Assembly (NCBI GenBank): GCA_030844625.1
Contig: JAUUNJ010000090.1
Location: forward strand, 1-8,671
From: Roseburia sp.
Lineage (GTDB): Bacteria > Bacillota > Clostridia > Lachnospirales > Lachnospiraceae
Direction of reading: 5' to 3'
DNA length: 8,671 nucleotides
Of the stretch, positions 6,148 through 8,671 are shown piece by piece. Numbering within the stretch: position 1 is the stretch's first letter; each line of letters opens with the position of its first letter. The notes under the pieces were generated by a model. It was not told the origin of the DNA. It saw only the letters and a list, made by a program, of their open reading frames with translations, and searched no databases. The translations under genes were made by a program, and so were the position numbers.

Positions 6148-6852
6148 GTGAAGTTGAAGGTATTATTGGCTGTTCCCTACAAAGGTAATAGTATATATGA
6201 ACTAAGAAAAATTCTTTCTCAAAATGATGTAGATTTATATGTTTTCCCAGAAGGATTTTTGGATAGTAATACATTGACTGAAGCTCTTGAAATTATAAAG
6301 AACGACCAGAAATATATCATTACAGGTTTTAAAGATTTGTGTAATAATGGTCAACATAAAGTGCTTGTTATTGATAATGGTAAGATTGTTGATGAATATA
6401 CAAAATGCATTTTGACTAAGGGTGAAAAAGAAAAAGGGAAACAACACGGTGAAAAAATCATTTGTGTTAATACCAAATTTGGGAAAATAGGCGTCACGAT
6501 TTGTTATGAGATTCATTTTCCAGAAGTAGCAAGGATAATGTCTTTAGAAGCTCCGGTTATGCTTATAAATATTATTGGAACAGGAATGTATCATGATTTA
6601 CAACTTGAACAGTGGACGACATTAGCAAAAGCTAGAGCCATTGAAAATGAAGTGTATGTTTTGGGATGTTCACATTATGAAGGAGAAATACCTTTAGCAT
6701 ATGTTTATAACTCTGTGGGACGATGTGAATTGATGAAAACAAACGAGTGTGGTGGATTTGTTGTTGAAGTTGATTTGGACAAAAGCAATGAAAAGGTAAT
6801 CAATTATTTAGAAGATAGAGTACCAAGGTTATTTAATGTTTTATCTGAATGA
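6148..6852 (+). CDS. carbon-nitrogen hydrolase (nitrilase superfamily), 234 aa
   Basis: The three catalytic positions of the nitrilase superfamily are present: Glu35 in YVFPEGF, Lys86 in EYTKCIL, and Cys119 in GVTICYEIHFPEVAR. The motif KARAIENEVYVLGC near 161-174 is also typical. The family hydrolyses amides, carbamoyl compounds or nitriles through a thioester at Cys; which one applies here is not readable. At 234 residues it is shorter than the usual 260-300, with compact loops around the active site but no missing core motif. The start is GTG at 6148 with AAGAGGTG (6135-6142) upstream. It lies 35 nt after the transglutaminase-like gene, and its stop overlaps the next start by 4 nt, so the three are very likely one transcript. 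A cytosolic amidase beside a Cys-His-Asp protein suggests a two-step conversion of an amide or peptide-like substrate (inference). Confidence 0.9.
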   Translation: MKLKVLLAVPYKGNSIYELRKILSQNDVDLYVFPEGFLDSNTLTEALEIIKNDQKYIITGFKDLCNNGQHKVLVIDNGKIVDEYTKCILTKGEKEKGKQHGEKIICVNTKFGKIGVTICYEIHFPEVARIMSLEAPVMLINIIGTGMYHDLQLEQWTTLAKARAIENEVYVLGCSHYEGEIPLAYVYNSVGRCELMKTNECGGFVVEVDLDKSNEKVINYLEDRVPRLFNVLSE

Positions 6853-7604
6853 TAAATAAGAATTTATATAGGAAGGAATTTAGGATTCATATGAAAATAA
6901 TCAGAAAAATATTTGAAGTTCCTGAGTCATATATTCAGTCGGTCAAGCATTATTCCATAAAGGATACTGGTATGGCAATGGGGTTTTTTATCCTGTATTG
7001 CGGTGCAATGGTTGTTTCTGGATTTCTCAACGCGTATCTGACTATTTTGGAAAGGACATTCTCTGGCATAATAATCAATTCCTGCTTTGTAGGTGTTGTA
7101 CTTTTATTTTTAGCTGTAAAAAAGCAGGGAGTCGAGGCTGTTGGACTGAAAAAAGGAAATATAAGGCTGTCACTGATACTGGGAATCGTGCTTGCTGCAA
7201 TTCTCTTTTTCTGCAACTGTCTGTCTAATATAATTTTTGAGGGTCAGGTTTTTGTTCCATTCAAGACGATACTGATATACATTATATACTTTTTTACCGT
7301 AGGTTTATGCGAGGAGGTTATCTTTAGAGGATACATTCTAACTAGGCTGTATGGAATTGTTAGAAATGTGTATATTGATATTCTATTATCAGGAGTGCTA
7401 TTTGTACTTATGCATTTTCCTTTCAGAATGGTAGCTTATAACCTATCGTTTTTTGAATTGGTAGCCAATGTTTCCTATATAATAGACCTATTTGTAACGA
7501 GCTTGGTACTGTCATTTATCAGAGTAAAATCTGACAGCCTTTATGGTACTATAATTCCACATTGGATTTCAGACTTGTCATACTCAATAGTAACGCACGT
7601 ATAA
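6849..7604 (+). CDS. CPBP-family intramembrane metalloprotease (Abi/CAAX protease-like)
   Basis: A multi-helix membrane protein with the three CPBP motifs: EEVIFR (Glu155, Glu156, Arg160), FVLMH (Phe185 to His189), and HWISD (His238, Asp242). Hydrophobic segments lie at about 43-65, 72-90, 107-128, 138-153, 177-190 and 207-224. Bacterial members act in the membrane, and some process peptides, protect against self-made bacteriocins or cleave anti-sigma factors; none is proven for this protein. The ATG at 6849 overlaps the previous stop (ATGA), favouring translational coupling. An alternative start at 6891, with AGGA 5 nt upstream, would give 237 residues and is also plausible. It is the last gene of the operon, with a terminator at 7696. 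A membrane protease next to two cytosolic hydrolases could be an immunity or export-processing partner (inference). Confidence 0.88.
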   Translation: MINKNLYRKEFRIHMKIIRKIFEVPESYIQSVKHYSIKDTGMAMGFFILYCGAMVVSGFLNAYLTILERTFSGIIINSCFVGVVLLFLAVKKQGVEAVGLKKGNIRLSLILGIVLAAILFFCNCLSNIIFEGQVFVPFKTILIYIIYFFTVGLCEEVIFRGYILTRLYGIVRNVYIDILLSGVLFVLMHFPFRMVAYNLSFFELVANVSYIIDLFVTSLVLSFIRVKSDSLYGTIIPHWISDLSYSIVTHV

Positions 7605-7695
7605 ATTCCAGTTTGTCGAAGGATTTAGGTGCACTTACAAAACTACTATTAGTAACTATTTGCTTTAAATTAGACTGATTTATTAGTGTTATAAC

Positions 7696-7727
7696 GTCAA
7701 TGCCCTTGCGGTGTTGACTTTATTTTT
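7696..7727 (+). terminator. intrinsic terminator of the hydrolase/CPBP operon
   Basis: GTCAATGCC (7696-7704) pairs with GGTGTTGAC (7710-7718), nine pairs including two G-T wobbles, loop CTTGC, followed by TTTATTTTT. It lies 91 nt after the CPBP stop and closes the operon before the toxin-antitoxin unit. Confidence 0.8.
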
Positions 7728-7798
7728 GGGACGTTTTTAACTTCTATCCTTTTCTGTCTTATCCATTCTTTCATCCATATATGATTTCTTTGATGTAA

Positions 7799-7823
7799 CC
7801 ATCTAAGGAATACTTAGAGATGG
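7799..7823. repeat. imperfect inverted repeat upstream of the toxin-antitoxin promoter
   Basis: CCATCTAAG (7799-7807) matches CTTAGAGATGG (7813-7823) with a 2-nt bulge and loop GAATA. There is no T run on the + strand; upstream T-rich sequence gives no clear minus-strand terminator either. It could be a protein-binding site or a remnant. Confidence 0.4.
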
Positions 7824-7844
7824 ACCTTTAAATTTATAATTGAG

Positions 7845-7877
7845 TGGAATTATTATATTTTATGAGATATAATAATT
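7845..7877 (+). promoter_or_regulatory. toxin-antitoxin promoter overlapped by a 10-bp palindrome (candidate operator)
   Basis: A perfect TATAAT (7868-7873) has a weak -35 match (TGGAAT, 7845-7850) at 17 nt. The sequence AATTATTATA (7848-7857) and its exact complement TATAATAATT (7868-7877) frame a 10-nt centre and cover the spacer and -10. Toxin-antitoxin operons usually autorepress through such sites. The high AT content makes chance palindromes likelier. Confidence 0.5.
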
Positions 7878-7901
7878 ATAAATAAATTTTTGGAGGAATA
7901 C

Positions 7902-8321
7902 ATGGAATTGAATGACACAAATAATAAATATATTACCTTCAAATTGGGGGATATGACATTTGAATATGACGAAAAGAAAAATCAAAAGAATATTGAAAAG
8001 CATGGTATTTCCTTCAAAAGTGCTGCGCGTGTATTTTTTGACTATGATAGAATTGAATTTTATGACGAAGAAAATAGCCAGGAGGAAGAAAGATATGATA
8101 CTATAGGAGATACTACAGCAGGAAATATTGAATTGTTTGATAATGGAACTGTTATTGGAAACGTAAGAGAAATAACAGGTGGAAAAGAGGACGTTCTTTT
8201 TGTAGTATATACCGAAAGAATTAAAAAGAATGATGCCGGGAAAGATACTGATATAACAAGGTTGATTTCAGCCAGATATGCAACCAATTTTGAAAGGGGG
8301 TTATATTATGGTAAATATTAG
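7902..8321 (+). CDS. brnT: BrnT-family type II toxin, enlarged (139 aa)
   Basis: Recognised as BrnT-like from FEYDEKKNQKNIEKHGISF (20-38), the F-D-Y-D...EEERYDTIG segment (46-69), LFVVYTER (99-106) and the C-terminal ITRLISARYATNFER (118-132). BrnT toxins have a RelE-like ribonuclease fold and stop translation. Typical members are about 90-100 residues; this one has extra sequence at about 70-97 (between TIG and DVLFVVYTER) and at about 107-117, plus an N-terminal extension. The start at 7902 is chosen because GGAGG (7892-7896) lies 5 nt upstream; the in-frame TTG at 7890 overlaps that site. The next gene starts 14 nt before the toxin's stop, the toxin-first order typical of brnTA. It probably stabilises the island (inference). 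Confidence 0.82.
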   Translation: MELNDTNNKYITFKLGDMTFEYDEKKNQKNIEKHGISFKSAARVFFDYDRIEFYDEENSQEEERYDTIGDTTAGNIELFDNGTVIGNVREITGGKEDVLFVVYTERIKKNDAGKDTDITRLISARYATNFERGLYYGKY

Positions 8322-8502
8322 TGAAATGACACCACAATTAGCTAAGGACTTAAAGTTTTCTGAGCAGGAGATACAAGAATTAGAAAACGCCAAAAAGATG
8401 GAGATTACTTTTGATGAAGATTGTCCCGAAACAACACCTGAACGGGCATTAAAGTTTAGAAGAGTTAATCCATCACGCAGGGATTCATCAAAGAGAGCCT
8501 GA
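8308..8502 (+). CDS. putative short antitoxin partner of the BrnT-like toxin, 64 aa
   Basis: A 64-residue protein overlapping the toxin gene by 14 nt, with GAAAGGGGG (8292-8300) placed 7 nt before the ATG at 8308. It has an acidic helical middle (FSEQEIQELENAKKMEITFDEDCPE, about residues 17-41) and a basic tail (KFRRVNPSRRDSSKRA, 49-64). Position and size fit the antitoxin of the pair. Unlike classical BrnA it shows no obvious ribbon-helix-helix DNA-binding region, only the basic tail, so how it would repress the promoter is unclear. From memory, ITFDEDCPE-type short proteins accompany toxins in Clostridia; this is not verified. The longer frame from 8278 has no ribosome binding site. Confidence 0.68.
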   Translation: MVNISEMTPQLAKDLKFSEQEIQELENAKKMEITFDEDCPETTPERALKFRRVNPSRRDSSKRA

Positions 8503-8527
8503 TATTTTTTCATTTATTGTATTTTTT

Positions 8528-8558
8528 ATGGCGACTATTTGTCGCCATTTTCCTTTTT
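8528..8558 (+). terminator. intrinsic terminator of the toxin-antitoxin operon
   Basis: ATGGCGAC (8528-8535) and GTCGCCAT (8541-8548) form a perfect 8-bp stem with loop TATTT, followed by TTTTCCTTTTT-type sequence. It sits 25 nt after the antitoxin stop. T-rich sequence on the left side also means A residues on the other strand only, so it works best for + strand transcription. Confidence 0.8.
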
Positions 8559-8632
8559 GAAAAATCAAAAGAAACTTTAAAGGGGTGCTTCACCTGCCGA
8601 AGAAATTTTAATTTTAGTTTTCATTCTATGTC

Positions 8633-8657
8633 TTCGATCCCCGTCTCGTGCTTTTTT
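8633..8657. repeat. right att-like direct repeat (copy of tRNA-Gly 3' end)
   Basis: This copy repeats the tRNA-Gly T loop through acceptor strand plus T run with one mismatch (24 of 25). Upstream sequence (CATTCTATGTC) has no tRNA character, so this is only the 3' fragment and marks the probable right boundary of the island. About 75 nt between it and the preceding terminator hold no gene, only a small GGTG-CTT-CACC hairpin (8584-8594). Confidence 0.75.
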
Positions 8658-8671
8658 CATGCCCGGATTTT

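Larger units (their letters stand above)
4723..8657. mobile_element. putative tRNA-Gly-integrated genomic island, 3.9 kb, no integrase
   Basis: The interval is bounded by the 25-bp direct repeat that starts in the tRNA-Gly T loop. It contains a structured non-coding region, a three-gene hydrolase/protease operon and a BrnT-type toxin-antitoxin pair. tRNA 3' ends are classic targets of tyrosine recombinases, and toxin-antitoxin pairs are common in such islands. No recombinase, replication or transfer gene is visible inside, so it is either a decayed element, a cargo segment moved by a recombinase in trans, or one unit of a tandem array that continues beyond the window. An independent short duplication of the tRNA end is the main alternative. 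Confidence 0.6.

Noticed and set aside
4743..8632. Integrase, transposase or excisionase in the island
   Set aside because: All long frames are accounted for by hydrolase, protease and toxin-antitoxin genes; remaining frames are antisense shadows.
8590..8657. Second tRNA-Gly gene at the right end
   Set aside because: Only the T loop, half of the T stem and the 3' acceptor strand are present. The bases upstream supply no anticodon arm, D arm or 5' acceptor strand.
1..8671. CRISPR array
   Set aside because: No regularly spaced repeat series exists; the repeats seen are single pairs.

Overview
The window looks like a piece of a low-GC Clostridia chromosome, most likely Lachnospiraceae. The evidence is the AT-rich codon use, strong AGGAGG-type ribosome binding sites, TTGACA/TATAAT-type promoters, a tRNA without an encoded CCA end, and the style of the proteins. 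The assignment is by recognition only. All supported genes are on the + strand.

Left part (1-4552). The window opens inside a HAD-family phosphatase (beta-phosphoglucomutase type), followed by a 76-residue protein of unknown function. Next comes a regulated unit: a strong promoter (697-723), a 27-codon reading frame with an excellent ribosome binding site (771-854), an intrinsic terminator (905-932), and two tightly coupled genes for half-size ABC exporters (969-2774 and 2777-4552). The exporters carry complementary defects. The first has Asp in place of the catalytic Glu, and the second has LSIGQ in place of LSGGQ. This is the signature of a heterodimeric exporter with one consensus and one degenerate ATP site. 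Promoter, short leader peptide, terminator and heterodimeric exporter together resemble the ribosome-mediated attenuation known for Bacillus bmrBCD.

Middle (4553-4742). A near-consensus promoter drives tRNA-Gly(GCC), with a 10-bp hairpin in its 5' leader.

Right part (4723-8657). The last 20 nt of the tRNA plus five of the T residues that follow it are repeated at 8633-8657 with one mismatch. This is the layout left by an element integrated at the 3' end of a tRNA gene. The 3.9-kb interval holds a strongly folded non-coding stretch (4759-4898), a three-gene operon (transglutaminase-like protein, carbon-nitrogen hydrolase, CPBP membrane protease), and a BrnT-like toxin with a short putative antitoxin, each unit with its own promoter and terminator. 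I see no integrase, so the island is either a remnant or depends on a recombinase supplied elsewhere.

The most interesting points are the probable attenuator of the ABC exporter, the integrase-less tRNA-Gly island, the unidentified multi-helix RNA just inside its left end, and the unusual hydrolase operon it carries.
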